Shown in pieces: positions 27,161 through 36,494 of a DNA stretch of 64,000 bases. The notes beneath the pieces were generated by a model that saw only the letters and a program-made list of their open reading frames with translations, searched no databases and was not told where the DNA came from. The position numbers were made by a program, and so were the translations under genes. Origin of the DNA: Candidatus Methylomicrobium oryzae. Its GTDB lineage: Bacteria; Pseudomonadota; Gammaproteobacteria; Methylococcales; Methylomonadaceae. The first letter of the stretch is position 1, and every line of letters begins with the position of its first letter. The stretch is taken from contig NZ_JAERVK010000006.1 in the NCBI RefSeq assembly GCF_016745425.1, forward strand, positions 62,001-126,000, written 5' to 3'.

Positions 27161-27685
27161 TTATTGAGAATACTTTCTTTGATCCTGAGCGGCAAGCGCA
27201 GCGAGAGCGCTCTCATAATCCGGCTCGCTGGCCAGTTCGTCCACCAACTGGCTGTAAATTACCCGATCGTTCTCGTCGAGAATCATCACGGCCCTGGCGG
27301 TCAGTCCCGCCAAAAGGCTGTCGGTCAGCTTGATCCCGTAATCGTCCGCAAAGCTCGAACGGAAGGTCGATAAAGGAATCACATTTTTAAGCCCTTCGGT
27401 TTCGCAAAAACGGCATTGCGCGAACGGCAGATCGGCGGAAATCACCAGCACCACCGTATTCGGAAGGTTTGAGGCTTTGTGGTTGAATTTACGGGTCGAG
27501 ATCGCGCAGGTGGGAGTGTCCAGGCTCGGTACGATATGCAGAACCTTTCGCTTGCCGGCGAAGTTCGCCAGTCCGACATCCTTCAATTTGCCGTTCACCA
27601 ATGAAAAATCGGGCGCCTTGCTGCCCACAGCGGGAAGTTCGCCGGAAGTATGTATAGGTTTACCTTGAAATGCGATGGTTGCCAT
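27161..27685 (-). CDS. tpx: Thiol peroxidase Tpx
   Basis: A 174-residue atypical two-cysteine peroxiredoxin that reduces hydroperoxides using thioredoxin. The peroxidatic cysteine is C60 in [16 protein letters not shown] and the resolving cysteine is C94 in FCETEG, the same spacing as in E. coli Tpx. Length is full. It is convergent with cpaE and alone in its unit; a tandem hairpin array lies about 135 bp upstream of its start. Confidence 0.96.
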   Translation of the reverse strand: MATIAFQGKPIHTSGELPAVGSKAPDFSLVNGKLKDVGLANFAGKRKVLHIVPSLDTPTCAISTRKFNHKASNLPNTVVLVISADLPFAQCRFCETEGLKNVIPLSTFRSSFADDYGIKLTDSLLAGLTARAVMILDENDRVIYSQLVDELASEPDYESALAALAAQDQRKYSQ

Positions 27686-28259
27686 AATGCTCGATGGTTC
27701 CTGATTAAGCTAAGACTTAGGAATGGGGCAATTCCGTTACCATGAAAAATACATTTTCATCCGAAAGAGGGCGATAAACCGTTTTCGTGGCTGTTAAGTT
27801 AAGGAAGATAACCTTTATAAAATCCCCCTCGATCCCCCTTTTTCAAAGGGGGAAGCGTCTCGTTCTCTCTTTGAAAAAGGAGAAAATGTATCGTTTCCTT
27901 CTTTGAAAAGGGAAAAGGCTATAGTCTCCCTTTTGAACAGGGAGCGTATCGTTTCCCTCTTTAAAAAGAGGAAAAAGCGTATCATTCTCCCCTTAAAAAA
28001 GGGAAGCGTATCCCCCCTTTGAAAAAGGGGGGTTAGGGGGGATTTTCAAACAATACTTCTCCGCTTAACAAACATAAACCCGCGTCCCCCACCCAAGCCC
28101 GAACCATGAAAATCGGCTGCAGAGGCAATGCCCCGTCGCAACTTGAGGCTTCGATCACGACGCCCCCTGCCCTTAGCCTTTCGATTTTTCACCGTCCCGG
28201 CACTGCGCGTTCAGGAAGAGAAATCCCTCAGCACTTTGGCAGCGGGTCTTATATTTCGC
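27686..28259. other. Intergenic region between tpx and der
   Basis: A 574-bp stretch, most of it occupied by the hairpin array at 27821-28047. The right part (28048-28259) shows no convincing gene; small open frames there have no family resemblance. The tpx promoter should lie between 27686 and about 27800. Confidence 0.5.
27821..28047. repeat. Tandem array of about seven degenerate CCCTTTGAAAAAGGG hairpins
   Basis: Units of about 26-35 bp each contain a small palindrome of the type CTCCCTTTGAAAAAGGGAG, and the inner units are separated by a linker close to AAAGCGTATCGTT. The outer ends are mirror images: AAAATCCCCCTCGATCCCCC on the left, GGGGGGTTAGGGGGGATTTT on the right. The same outer arms without the array form the element at 8710-8790, so this looks like an expanded form of that repeat. 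Confidence 0.8.
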
Positions 28260-29654
28260 CTACTTTTTTTCGCTTTTACGGTGCTTGACCAAGCGCTTGC
28301 GTTTTTCCAGTTGGCGATCGCTCAGTTTGTTTTTCTGGCCCTGGAACGGGTTGGCCGGCGATCTGAATTCGAGCCGGATCGGCGTTCCTTTCAACTGCAG
28401 GCGTTCGCGTAAATAATTCATCAAAAAGCGTTTGTACGCATTCGGCAGCGCATCGGTTTGAATCCCATGAATCACCACGACCGGCGGGTTGCGTCCGCCC
28501 TGGTGCGCATATTTGAGCTTGATGCGCCGATTGTTCACCATCGGCGGCTGATGCGCGTCGGTCGCTTCTTTCAGCAGCCGGGTCAAAAGCGGCGTCGACA
28601 AGTCGACCATCGCGGCTTGATAAAGACTGTGCACCACGTCGAACAGTTTACCCACGCCGCTGCCGTGCAGTGCCGAAATCGGGTGTTTTTCGGCGAAATC
28701 GACAAACGGCAGTTTGAGGTCGAGCTGACGCCTGACCAGCTCTTTCTGTTCTACCGAAAGACCGTCCCATTTGTTTAGGCCAATGATCAATGCCTTACCG
28801 GTCTCCAGCACCAGACCCAAAAGATGCGCATCCTGATCGGTCACCCCTTCGCTGGCATCGATCAGGTAGATTACCACGTTCGACTTTTCAATTGCCTGCA
28901 GCGATTTGATCACACTGAATTTTTCGATCGTTTCCGCAATCCTTGCCCGGCGCCGCATGCCGGCGGTGTCGATCAACGTGAAGCGCTTGCCGCCCCGTTC
29001 GAACGGAATATAGATGCTGTCGCGGGTCGTGCCGGGCTCGTCGAATACCACGACGCGCTCTTCGCCGAGCAACCGGTTGACCAAAGTCGATTTGCCGACG
29101 TTCGGCCGGCCGACAACTGCAATGCTGATTCCTTTCGGCCCCGCTTCGGGCTCCTCCTGAACGGATGGCAGCAAATGACGGCTGCCCGCCAGCAGATCGG
29201 CGACCCCGCGCCCGTGCGCGGCCGCGATATAAACGGGTTCACCCAGCGCCAGTGCATGAAAATCCGCGGCAACCGTGTGCGCATCGATGCCGTCGGTCTT
29301 GTTCACGACCAGCACGACCGGTTTGCCGAGCTTGCGCAAATCCTTCGCGATCACTTCATCCGACGCGCTGAGTCCCTCCCGGGCATCGACCAGAAAAAAC
29401 ACCACATCGGCTTCTTCCAGCGCAATCCGGACCTGCTTTCTGGAAAAACTGTCGATGCCTTCCGCATCGTCCGCAATGCCGCCCGTATCGACGACAAGGC
29501 AGGCCATATCGCCGTGCCTGACGCGTCCGTACTGGCGATCGCGGGTCAGTCCCGGATAATCGGCAACCAGCGCCTCGCGGGTGCGGGTCAGATAATTGAA
29601 TAAGGTCGATTTGCCGACGTTCGGTCGGCCGACCAAGGCGATAACGGGTAGCAT
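28260..29654 (-). CDS. der: Ribosome-assembly GTPase Der (EngA)
   Basis: A 464-residue protein with two GTPase domains in tandem, each with a P-loop GRPNVGKST (about 9-17 and 182-190), the DTAG/DTGG switch elements and NKTDG / NKWDG specificity motifs, followed by a KH-like domain (about 355-440) and a basic tail. Der acts in maturation of the 50S ribosomal subunit. It ends the minus-strand run that starts at ndk; REP-like palindromes lie between it and bamB. Confidence 0.98.
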   Translation of the reverse strand: MLPVIALVGRPNVGKSTLFNYLTRTREALVADYPGLTRDRQYGRVRHGDMACLVVDTGGIADDAEGIDSFSRKQVRIALEEADVVFFLVDAREGLSASDEVIAKDLRKLGKPVVLVVNKTDGIDAHTVAADFHALALGEPVYIAAAHGRGVADLLAGSRHLLPSVQEEPEAGPKGISIAVVGRPNVGKSTLVNRLLGEERVVVFDEPGTTRDSIYIPFERGGKRFTLIDTAGMRRRARIAETIEKFSVIKSLQAIEKSNVVIYLIDASEGVTDQDAHLLGLVLETGKALIIGLNKWDGLSVEQKELVRRQLDLKLPFVDFAEKHPISALHGSGVGKLFDVVHSLYQAAMVDLSTPLLTRLLKEATDAHQPPMVNNRRIKLKYAHQGGRNPPVVVIHGIQTDALPNAYKRFLMNYLRERLQLKGTPIRLEFRSPANPFQGQKNKLSDRQLEKRKRLVKHRKSEKK

Positions 29655-29716
29655 AGTATTGAAAATGGTGAGTGATTGAAGCGTGATGGAGGCCGAGTGG
29701 GAATGCCGCGTCGTAA

Positions 29717-29739
29717 GGCGGATGCGCAGCGCATCCGCC
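29717..29739. repeat. Perfect 10-bp-stem palindrome between bamB and der
   Basis: GGCGGATGCG and CGCATCCGCC around a CAG loop, preceded by GTAA on the plus strand. It resembles the GTAG-headed palindrome at 6413-6442 more than the main REP family and may be a member of the second class. Confidence 0.65.
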
Positions 29740-29762
29740 GGACAGACTGAAATAAGGTTAAT

Positions 29763-29783
29763 GTAGGGTACGCTGTGCGTACC
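29763..29783 (+). repeat. REP palindrome, copy 7, between bamB and der
   Basis: Exact GTAG-headed 21-bp unit. It forms an inverted pair with the copy at 29819-29839, both inside the bamB-der gap. Confidence 0.9.
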
Positions 29784-29818
29784 TTATACGGAGCATTTCA
29801 TAAATCAAATTCCCCAAA

Positions 29819-29839
29819 GGTACGCGCAGCGTACCCTAC
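29819..29839 (-). repeat. REP palindrome, copy 8 (GCA-loop variant)
   Basis: Same stem as the other copies with a GCA loop on the plus strand. It ends 5 bp from the stop codon of bamB, so it lies just past the gene in the direction of transcription. Confidence 0.9.
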
Positions 29840-29844
29840 ACAGA

Positions 29845-31032
29845 TCAGCGAACCTTTAACGCGGCCAATGTGCCGTCTCTGGCATAAACAAATACGGTAC
29901 CGTCCGCAACCACCGGCCGGGCGTCGATCGGTCCGTCGGTGACTTGAACCCGGCCCATTTGCCTGCCGTCGCTGTTGGACAATAAATGCACATAACCTTC
30001 CAGATCGCCGACGGCGACATAATTATCGAACGCCGCCGGAGCGGTCAGCTTCCGGTACTGCAATTCCTTCTGCTTCCATAACGCAACCCCGGAACGGTCG
30101 TCCAATTGCAGCACATTGCTGTCGGAGTCGGTCAGAAACAAGCGGCGGTCCGAGATACTCAAGCCGGAACTCGAAGACAACTGTTCGTTACGCCAGAGCA
30201 GATAGCCGTCTAGCTCGGCTACCGCGCCGACACCGCCATGATAACTGGCGACATAGATGACGCCGCCTTCGGCAACGGGATCGACGTCGAGGTCGACCAA
30301 CCGTTCGATTTCGGAGCGGCCCTTCGCCATCGAAATGCTGGCTTCCCAGGAAAATTTGCCGTCAGACAAGGCCAACGCGATCAATTTGCCGTTGTCCTCG
30401 CCGAAAACGACATTATCCTCGACCACGATCGGCGCACCGGTGCCGCGGACGCTCAATGTCGGCACACTGCGTTCGTAGCTCCACATTTTTGCGCCGGTTT
30501 TTTCGTTCAGCGCAGTGATCGAACCGTCCGTGCAGCGCACGATCACGGCGCCCCGCACAACAGCCGGAACGGATAAAACCTCGCCCGGAACCGAAGCCGC
30601 CCACAATTTCTCGCCGTTCTCGAGCCTCAGTGCAACAACTTCGGCATCGGAAGTACCTAATATGACGGTCCCCTCACCGATACTGGGTCCGCCGGAAAAA
30701 TGGTATTCGGTTTCCGCTTCCCAACTCAGCTCGCCATCGGCTAGGCGATGCGCCTCGACCAGCCCATCGATAGCGGCGGCGACCACTTTTCCGCCGCCTA
30801 CCGCAGGAACAAGCTTCAGTGCTTTTTCGCCGGCACCCTCGTCAACCGATTCCTTCCAGAGAATCTCGACATCCCTTTCCGGGGTATATTCGGCCAGCGG
30901 AGTCGGAGGCTCGGCATTATCTTCGCCCCCCAGAAAATAATCCTTGATTCCTTCCAACGCTTCGCCCGTGGACTCCATCGAGGCGCAGCCACTTAAACCG
31001 ATCGCGATCAATAAAGCCCAGATGAAACGCAT
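29845..31032 (-). CDS. bamB: Outer-membrane assembly lipoprotein BamB
   Basis: A 395-residue lipoprotein (lipobox LSGC, Cys16) with PQQ-type beta-propeller repeats through residues 50-395, for example EKLWAASVPGEVLSVPAV and DGSITALNEKTGAKMWSYE. BamB is a scaffold of the BAM complex that inserts beta-barrel proteins. It overlaps the yfgM stop by one base, keeping the usual hisS-yfgM-bamB-der order. Confidence 0.96.
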   Translation of the reverse strand: MRFIWALLIAIGLSGCASMESTGEALEGIKDYFLGGEDNAEPPTPLAEYTPERDVEILWKESVDEGAGEKALKLVPAVGGGKVVAAAIDGLVEAHRLADGELSWEAETEYHFSGGPSIGEGTVILGTSDAEVVALRLENGEKLWAASVPGEVLSVPAVVRGAVIVRCTDGSITALNEKTGAKMWSYERSVPTLSVRGTGAPIVVEDNVVFGEDNGKLIALALSDGKFSWEASISMAKGRSEIERLVDLDVDPVAEGGVIYVASYHGGVGAVAELDGYLLWRNEQLSSSSGLSISDRRLFLTDSDSNVLQLDDRSGVALWKQKELQYRKLTAPAAFDNYVAVGDLEGYVHLLSNSDGRQMGRVQVTDGPIDARPVVADGTVFVYARDGTLAALKVR

Positions 31033-31697
31033 TATTTAGAATCTTTCACCGGTTGGGCGACAGGAACGGGTTCCGGAACGGTCAAATCGTCGAGCTTGAT
31101 CTTCAGCAAGGGGGATTGACCGCCGCTGTTCAAGGCATTCTGATAAGCGGTACGGGCCTCATCGATACGGTCCATTGCCACATACAAATCACCGGCCAAT
31201 TCGTCATAGCTTGCCGAAAAACCGGCTTTGACCGCCGGATCGACTTCATTGATCAACTGCAGCCCCTGCTCGTATTCGCCAGTCGCCAGCATCAGCCGGA
31301 CCAGGCGCAGGCGGGCGATATGGCTCAGTTCCTTGTTCGACTGGCCGATCACTTCCTGCAGTACGGCTTTCGCTCCCGCCAGATCGCCTTTCTGCACCTT
31401 CAGTTTGGCTTGTTGCAGGCCGGAATAAGCGGCGTAGCTGGTGCCGCCGAACTCAGCCTGCAGACGCTTGCTCAACGGCTCGACCGCCCCCGGATTGTTC
31501 GCTTCGACCGACTTGACCAACTGGCTGTAGATATTGGAAGCCTCGGACGTTTTTTCCTGCTGATGGGTGCGCCAGTAATTCCAGCCGGCGATCAAGGCAA
31601 TGCCGACCGCTACCCCGACAATCGTCGAAGTGCCGTTTTCTTTCCACCAAGCCTTCACGGCCTCGAGCTGTTCTTCTTCCGAATCGTAGATTGCCAC
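31032..31697 (-). CDS. yfgM: YfgM-family membrane-anchored TPR protein
   Basis: A 221-residue protein with one N-terminal membrane segment (about 24-42, STIVGVAVGIALIAGWNYW) and tetratricopeptide-like helices in the periplasmic part. In E. coli YfgM is an ancillary SecYEG-associated factor working with PpiD. It lies between hisS and bamB as in many gammaproteobacteria. Confidence 0.92.
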   Translation of the reverse strand: MAIYDSEEEQLEAVKAWWKENGTSTIVGVAVGIALIAGWNYWRTHQQEKTSEASNIYSQLVKSVEANNPGAVEPLSKRLQAEFGGTSYAAYSGLQQAKLKVQKGDLAGAKAVLQEVIGQSNKELSHIARLRLVRLMLATGEYEQGLQLINEVDPAVKAGFSASYDELAGDLYVAMDRIDEARTAYQNALNSGGQSPLLKIKLDDLTVPEPVPVAQPVKDSK

Positions 31698-31736
31698 GCT
31701 ATTTCCCGCTCTAAAAATTCAAAATCAATAAGTTAG

Positions 31737-33029
31737 TTAATTCTTGCCGTAGCGCTGGCGGAAAAAATCCACCGCCTGCCGTTCGCTCATGCTCGCCTGT
31801 GACGTCTCGGCCGCATTTTCGAGCCGGAGCGGCTTGACCGCAATCTCGCCGCGGCTGACTTCGTCATCGCCAAGGATGACCGCGAACTCGGCACCCGATT
31901 TATCGGCTTTCTTGAACTGGCTCTTGAAGCTGCCGCCGCCGCAATGGACCTGGAGCTTCAATTCGGGCACTTCGGTGCGCAGCGATTCCGCAAACCGCAT
32001 GCCGGCGCGTTCGGCCTGTTCCCCAACTCGAATCAGGTAAGCATCGACCGTCCGGGAGACCGGCACATCCGCCAGCGATTCGACCAGCGCCAATACCCGT
32101 TCGATCCCCATCGCAAAACCGACCGCATGACTGGCTTTGCCGCCCAACTGCTCGATCAGGCCGTCATAGCGGCCGCCGGCGCAAACGGTGCCTTGCGAGC
32201 CCAGTTCGTCGGTCACCCATTCGAACACGGTATTGCAGTAATAGTCGAGCCCGCGCACCAGGCGCATGTTGATTTCGTAAGCGACGCCCAAATCGTCGAG
32301 AATCTGCCGGAAGCCGTCGAAATGCGCGCGGCTGGCTTCGCCCAGATAATCCATCAGCGCCGGCGCGCCGCTCACGACGTCTTTCATGGCCGGATTTTTG
32401 GTATCGAGAATACGGAGTGGATTGGTCTCCAGGCGTCTCAGGCTGTCCGCATCCAACTGGTCGAGATGGGCCTTGAAATAGCCGACCAGGCTTTCCCGAT
32501 AAGCGCTTCTTTCCGCGATCGTGCCGAGCGAGTTGATTTCCAGGCGAATTTTCTCGCGGATGCCCAACCGCTGCCACAAACGGTGCATGATCAGGATCAG
32601 TTCGGCGTCGATGTCCGGCCCCGCCATCCCGTAGGTTTCGACACCCAATTGGTAAAACTGCCGGTAGCGTCCTTTCTGGGGGCGCTCATGGCGGTACATC
32701 GGGCCGTAGTACCAGAGGCGATGCGCCTGATTCGCCAGCAGGCCGTGTTCGAGGCAGGCGCGCAGGCAGCCGGCGGTGCCTTCCGGACGCAGCGTCAGCG
32801 AATCGCCGTTCCGGTCGTCGAACGTATACATTTCTTTCTCGACGATATCGGTCACTTCGCCGATCGAGCGCTTGAACAGTTCGGTTTTTTCAACGATAGG
32901 CGTACGGATTTCGTTATACCCGTAAGCACCCAGCACTTCCCGGATCACCTGTTCGGCATACTGCCAAAGCGGTGCCTGATCGGGAAGCACGTCATGCATG
33001 CCGCGGATTGCTTGTATATGATTTGCCAT
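31737..33029 (-). CDS. hisS: Histidyl-tRNA synthetase
   Basis: A 430-residue class II synthetase. Visible elements are the N-terminal [12 protein letters not shown], motif 2 [19 protein letters not shown], the histidine-specific segments [16 protein letters not shown] and [15 protein letters not shown], motif 3 near [14 protein letters not shown], and the C-terminal anticodon-binding domain (about 325-425). In E. coli ispG and rodZ stand between rlmN and hisS; here pilF is directly upstream and both are absent. Confidence 0.98.
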   Translation of the reverse strand: MANHIQAIRGMHDVLPDQAPLWQYAEQVIREVLGAYGYNEIRTPIVEKTELFKRSIGEVTDIVEKEMYTFDDRNGDSLTLRPEGTAGCLRACLEHGLLANQAHRLWYYGPMYRHERPQKGRYRQFYQLGVETYGMAGPDIDAELILIMHRLWQRLGIREKIRLEINSLGTIAERSAYRESLVGYFKAHLDQLDADSLRRLETNPLRILDTKNPAMKDVVSGAPALMDYLGEASRAHFDGFRQILDDLGVAYEINMRLVRGLDYYCNTVFEWVTDELGSQGTVCAGGRYDGLIEQLGGKASHAVGFAMGIERVLALVESLADVPVSRTVDAYLIRVGEQAERAGMRFAESLRTEVPELKLQVHCGGGSFKSQFKKADKSGAEFAVILGDDEVSRGEIAVKPLRLENAAETSQASMSERQAVDFFRQRYGKN

Positions 33030-33043
33030 GAATTAAGAGTCTG

Positions 33044-33820
33044 TTATTTTTGAGCAGACCGGATTTTTTTCGCTTCGCTGGAGTTGGGGAACTTTTCCAG
33101 CAATAAAGTGCGGTATTCTTCCGCGGATGCCCGGTTACCCAGGGCGCGCTCGGTGTAATAACCGATGAACAAGGTTTCCGGCGTATGCTGAGCCACACTC
33201 AGGTAGCGCGCCAGAAACGCTTTCGCCGGCCAAAGATCGTTTTTCTGATAACTGATTTTCTGCATCGCGGCCAACGCCGGCGCATACGAATTGTTCAGGT
33301 CCAGCGCTTTTCTGAAAAAAGCCTCCGCCTCCGCCATATGGCCCTGCGCCATTTCGCAGCGTCCGGCATTGGTCAGCGCCAGCCATTGGCGGTCGTTCAG
33401 CGGATTGTCGGCCGCCTTGACCAGCAGCGCCAGGCCTTTCCCGACCTGTTCATGCTCGCACCGGAAGCGTCCGAGATTGTTCTGGGTGCCGAAATCGTCG
33501 GGATTGATGTTCAGCGCGGTCTCGTATTCGTCTTCCGCCTCGTCATATTGCCTCAACTTTTCGTAAAGAAAAGCCAACGCATTATGCGCCTTGGCGTTAT
33601 CGGAATCTTCATCGATCGCGCGTTCCAGATTTTCCCTTGCTTCTTCCAGCTTGTTCAGATCCATATAGCGGATGCCGAGCTGGTAATAGGTTTCCGAAGT
33701 CCGTTTCGAGTCGCGTTCGGGCGACTCGCCGCCGAACCAGGAACAGGCCCCCAGGCTCAGCACCGCACAACAGACCAAAATCCGGAACACAGGCGGATTC
33801 ATCTCAAGCGGCCCGCTCAT
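33044..33820 (-). CDS. pilF: Type IV pilus biogenesis lipoprotein PilF/PilW
   Basis: A 258-residue lipoprotein (lipobox LGAC in the first 27 residues) with six tetratricopeptide repeats (for example [25 protein letters not shown] and [21 protein letters not shown]). PilF is the pilotin that helps the PilQ secretin of type IV pili reach the outer membrane. Its start overlaps the rlmN stop by 17 bp. No other type IVa pilus gene is in the window; the Tad system uses separate parts. Confidence 0.92.
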   Translation of the reverse strand: MSGPLEMNPPVFRILVCCAVLSLGACSWFGGESPERDSKRTSETYYQLGIRYMDLNKLEEARENLERAIDEDSDNAKAHNALAFLYEKLRQYDEAEDEYETALNINPDDFGTQNNLGRFRCEHEQVGKGLALLVKAADNPLNDRQWLALTNAGRCEMAQGHMAEAEAFFRKALDLNNSYAPALAAMQKISYQKNDLWPAKAFLARYLSVAQHTPETLFIGYYTERALGNRASAEEYRTLLLEKFPNSSEAKKIRSAQK

Positions 33821-34916
33821 TTTCCGCGGTTTTCAACTTCAAATGCCGGCGGCTTCTATCCTTCACCTTGCCGACCAGCTGGCCGCACGCCGCGTCAATG
33901 TCTTCGCCGCGCGTTTTCCTGACCGTGGTTACGATACCGGCTTCGTTCAGCATCGTCTTGAACAGATTGATCCGGTTATTGCTGGAGCAACGGTACGGCG
34001 AGTTCGGAAACGGGTTGAACGGAATCAGATTCAGTTTGGACGGCACCGTCGACAACAATTCGATCAGGCCTTTCGCATCCTCCAGCGAATCGTTGACGCC
34101 GTCGAGCATCACGTATTCGAACGTGATCGTGCGCCGGGGCGCAAGCTTCGCATTGTCGCGGCAGGCTTCCATCAGCTCCTGCAACGGATATTTCTTGTTG
34201 ATCGGCACCAGTTGATCGCGCAGTTCGTCCCGAACCGCATGCAACGAAACCGCGAGGCTCACGTCGCAGGCCTCGGTCAGCCGGTACATCGCCGGTACCA
34301 CGCCGGAGGTGCTCAGCGTAACGCGCCGCTTGGACAATCCGAAGGCGAAGTCGTCCATCATCAGATTCATCGCCGCAACCACGTTGTCGAAATTCAGCAG
34401 CGGTTCGCCCATTCCCATCATTACGACGTTCGTGATTTTGCGTTCGGAGCCGAGCCGCTTTTGCGCGGCCAGCACCTGTCCGATGATTTCGGAAGTCGCC
34501 AGATTGCGGTTAAAGCCCTGCTGTGCGGTCGAACAGAACGAGCAGGCCAGCGCGCAGCCGATTTGCGAAGACACGCACAAGGTTCCGCGGCTCTCTTCCG
34601 GAATGAAAACGGTTTCGACCCGGTTGCCGCAATGCGTTTCGAGCACCCATTTGCAGGTGCCGTCGGACGCCTGCTGTTCGAGCACGATTTCCGGCGCTTC
34701 GATCCGGCAATGCTCCTTCAGCCAGGCGCGCAAAGGCTTGCTCAGGTTGGTCATCGCCTCGAAATCGTCGACGCCTTCCTGATAGATCCATTTCAACAAT
34801 TGAGTCGCGCGGAACGGCTTTTCGCCGTGTTCGACAAAAAAGGCCGCCAGACCTTTTCTGTCGAAATCGAGCAGATTGATCAAAGCCGCGTTAGCGGGTG
34901 CGGGCGCAGAGTTCAT
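33804..34916 (-). CDS. rlmN: Dual-specificity RNA methyltransferase RlmN
   Basis: A 370-residue radical-SAM enzyme that makes 2-methyladenosine at A2503 of 23S rRNA and A37 of some tRNAs. The CxxxCxxC cluster motif is in [20 protein letters not shown], with [12 protein letters not shown] and the C-terminal [17 protein letters not shown] carrying the acceptor cysteine. The frame is open to 35081, but that extension overlaps ndk and has no similarity; the ATG at 34916 is chosen and overlaps the ndk 3' end by 26 bp. Confidence 0.97.
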   Translation of the reverse strand: MNSAPAPANAALINLLDFDRKGLAAFFVEHGEKPFRATQLLKWIYQEGVDDFEAMTNLSKPLRAWLKEHCRIEAPEIVLEQQASDGTCKWVLETHCGNRVETVFIPEESRGTLCVSSQIGCALACSFCSTAQQGFNRNLATSEIIGQVLAAQKRLGSERKITNVVMMGMGEPLLNFDNVVAAMNLMMDDFAFGLSKRRVTLSTSGVVPAMYRLTEACDVSLAVSLHAVRDELRDQLVPINKKYPLQELMEACRDNAKLAPRRTITFEYVMLDGVNDSLEDAKGLIELLSTVPSKLNLIPFNPFPNSPYRCSSNNRINLFKTMLNEAGIVTTVRKTRGEDIDAACGQLVGKVKDRSRRHLKLKTAENERAA

Positions 34917-35322
34917 TGTCGGAGAAAAAGAAAGCGATTTCTTCTTTCGCGGTATCCGGACCGTCGGAACCGTGCACCGCGTTTTCGTCGATGCTGTTCG
35001 CGAAATCGGCGCGAATCGTGCCGGGAGCGGCATCTTTGGGGTTGGTGGCGCCCATGATCTCACGGTTAAGCGCGATCGCATTTTCGCCTTCCAGCACCTG
35101 CATCATCACCGGGCCGGTAATCATGAACGACACCAAGTCCTTGAAAAACGGACGCTCTTTGTGCACCGCATAAAAACCTTCGGCCTGCGCCTGGGTCAGG
35201 TGAACCATTTTCGCTGCGACGATTCTGAGGCCGTTCTTTTCGAAACGGCTGTAGATTTCGCCGATCACGTTTTTGGCTACCGCGTCAGGTTTAATGATGG
35301 AAAAAGTGCGTTCTATCGCCAT
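34891..35322 (-). CDS. ndk: Nucleoside diphosphate kinase
   Basis: A 143-residue enzyme balancing NTP and dNTP pools. The active-site histidine is H117 in [20 protein letters not shown], and [11 protein letters not shown] opens the protein as usual. It leads the operon into rlmN, pilF, hisS, yfgM, bamB and der. Three REP units lie upstream, between it and secF. Confidence 0.98.
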   Translation of the reverse strand: MAIERTFSIIKPDAVAKNVIGEIYSRFEKNGLRIVAAKMVHLTQAQAEGFYAVHKERPFFKDLVSFMITGPVMMQVLEGENAIALNREIMGATNPKDAAPGTIRADFANSIDENAVHGSDGPDTAKEEIAFFFSDNELCARTR

Positions 35323-35394
35323 GAGGATTACAACTCCCGTAATAATGAAAAATTAATCGCCTATTATACCCGAATAAGGGCCTATATCGAAAAT

Positions 35395-35415
35395 GTAGGG
35401 TACGCTGTGCGTACC
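35395..35415 (+). repeat. REP palindrome, copy 9, between secF and ndk
   Basis: Exact GTAG-headed unit, first of three copies in the 225-bp gap between secF and ndk. It lies 73 bp upstream of the ndk start, so it may overlap the ndk promoter region. Confidence 0.9.
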
Positions 35416-35447
35416 GTTTTTGGGCATTTGGCAACCAACAGGAAAAA

Positions 35448-35468
35448 GGTACGCGCAGTGTATCCTAC
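35448..35468 (-). repeat. Degenerate REP palindrome, copy 10
   Basis: Two substitutions in the right arm (GTGTATC for GCGTACC) break the otherwise perfect stem. It is the only clearly decayed copy of the main REP family in the window. Confidence 0.8.
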
Positions 35469-35494
35469 GAACTGCGTGTACCATTTCTAAATAA

Positions 35495-35515
35495 GGTACG
35501 CACAGCGTACCCTAC
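35495..35515 (-). repeat. REP palindrome, copy 11
   Basis: Exact unit in inverted orientation, 32 bp past the secF stop codon in the direction of transcription. A fragment of a further unit (TGCGTGTACC) is visible around 35473-35482. Confidence 0.9.
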
Positions 35516-35547
35516 AGCTACGGCCTTTTAAAGCTCGGCCGTTACCG

Positions 35548-36480
35548 TTAAGGCAAATCGTCGATTTCGGCACTTTCCTTTTTTACCATCAGATCTTGTC
35601 TCGATACGCCCAGCCACAGCAGGATAGGGCTTGCGACCAGAACGGACGAGTAAATGCCGAACACGATGCCGATAGTCAGCGCCAGCGCAAAATTATGCAG
35701 CGCTTCGCCGCCGAAGAAAAACATCGCCAACACCATCAACTGAGTCATGAAATGCGTAATCACGGTGCGCGACATGGTTACCGTGATGGCGTTATCGATC
35801 ATGTCGGCCACGCTCGTATTGCGCATCAAATGGAAATTTTCCCGTACCCGGTCGAATACCACAACCGACTCGTTGACCGAATAGCCCAATATCGCTAAAA
35901 CGCCGGCCAACACCGGCAGCGTGAATTCCCATTGAAAAAACGCGAACATACCGAGAATAATCACGATGTCATGCATGTTGGCGATGATGGCCGCCAACGC
36001 GAAGCGCCACTCGAAGCGGACGGCCAAATAAGCCATAATTCCCGCCACAACCAGCATCAACGCCAAGCCACCGCTTTCGAACAATTCCTGGCCGACTTGC
36101 GGCCCCACAAACTCGACGCTGCGCAACACCACACCGGCATCTTGCTCTTTCAACTTCGCCAATACCATCTCGCTCAATCTGGCGTTGTTGGTTTCGGGCT
36201 TCATGGGCAAACGGATCAGCACCTCTTTCACGCTGCCGATATTCTGCACCGAAAATTCGGTCAGTTTCTGATCTTCCAGAATTTTTCGAACTGTGTCGAG
36301 GTTAGCGGGCTGACTGTAACCGACTTCGATTTGGATGCCGCCGGTAAAGTCCAATCCCAAATTAAGCCCTTTAAAGCTTAATGCGAGTATCGCCAAAATA
36401 AAGGTCACCAGCGAAATGGTCGTCGTCACCCGACCATAACGCATAAACGGGATATCGCGTTTAATTTTAAATAATTCCAT
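35548..36480 (-). CDS. secF: Protein translocase subunit SecF
   Basis: A 310-residue inner-membrane protein with six membrane segments and one large periplasmic loop. LNLGLDFTGGIQIEVGY near residue 40 and the later GYSVNESVVVFDRVRENF are family signatures. SecDF uses the proton gradient to pull proteins through SecYEG. It follows secD by 14 bp. Confidence 0.97.
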   Translation of the reverse strand: MELFKIKRDIPFMRYGRVTTTISLVTFILAILALSFKGLNLGLDFTGGIQIEVGYSQPANLDTVRKILEDQKLTEFSVQNIGSVKEVLIRLPMKPETNNARLSEMVLAKLKEQDAGVVLRSVEFVGPQVGQELFESGGLALMLVVAGIMAYLAVRFEWRFALAAIIANMHDIVIILGMFAFFQWEFTLPVLAGVLAILGYSVNESVVVFDRVRENFHLMRNTSVADMIDNAITVTMSRTVITHFMTQLMVLAMFFFGGEALHNFALALTIGIVFGIYSSVLVASPILLWLGVSRQDLMVKKESAEIDDLP

Positions 36481-36494
36481 TGAATCGCACCTAA

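Noticed and set aside
27821-28047. CRISPR array
   Set aside because: The repeated units are degenerate palindromes with near-identical linkers, not exact repeats with unique spacers, and no cas gene is near.
28106-28288. Small open frames between the hairpin array and der
   Set aside because: No ribosome binding site, no family resemblance, and overlapping alternatives in two frames.
31944-33053. 369-residue open frame on the plus strand opposite hisS
   Set aside because: It is fully antisense to hisS, shows no family motif and has the Arg/Gln/Phe-rich composition of a shadow frame.
33843-35057. 404-residue open frame on the plus strand opposite rlmN and ndk
   Set aside because: Antisense to two well-supported genes and without any recognisable motif.
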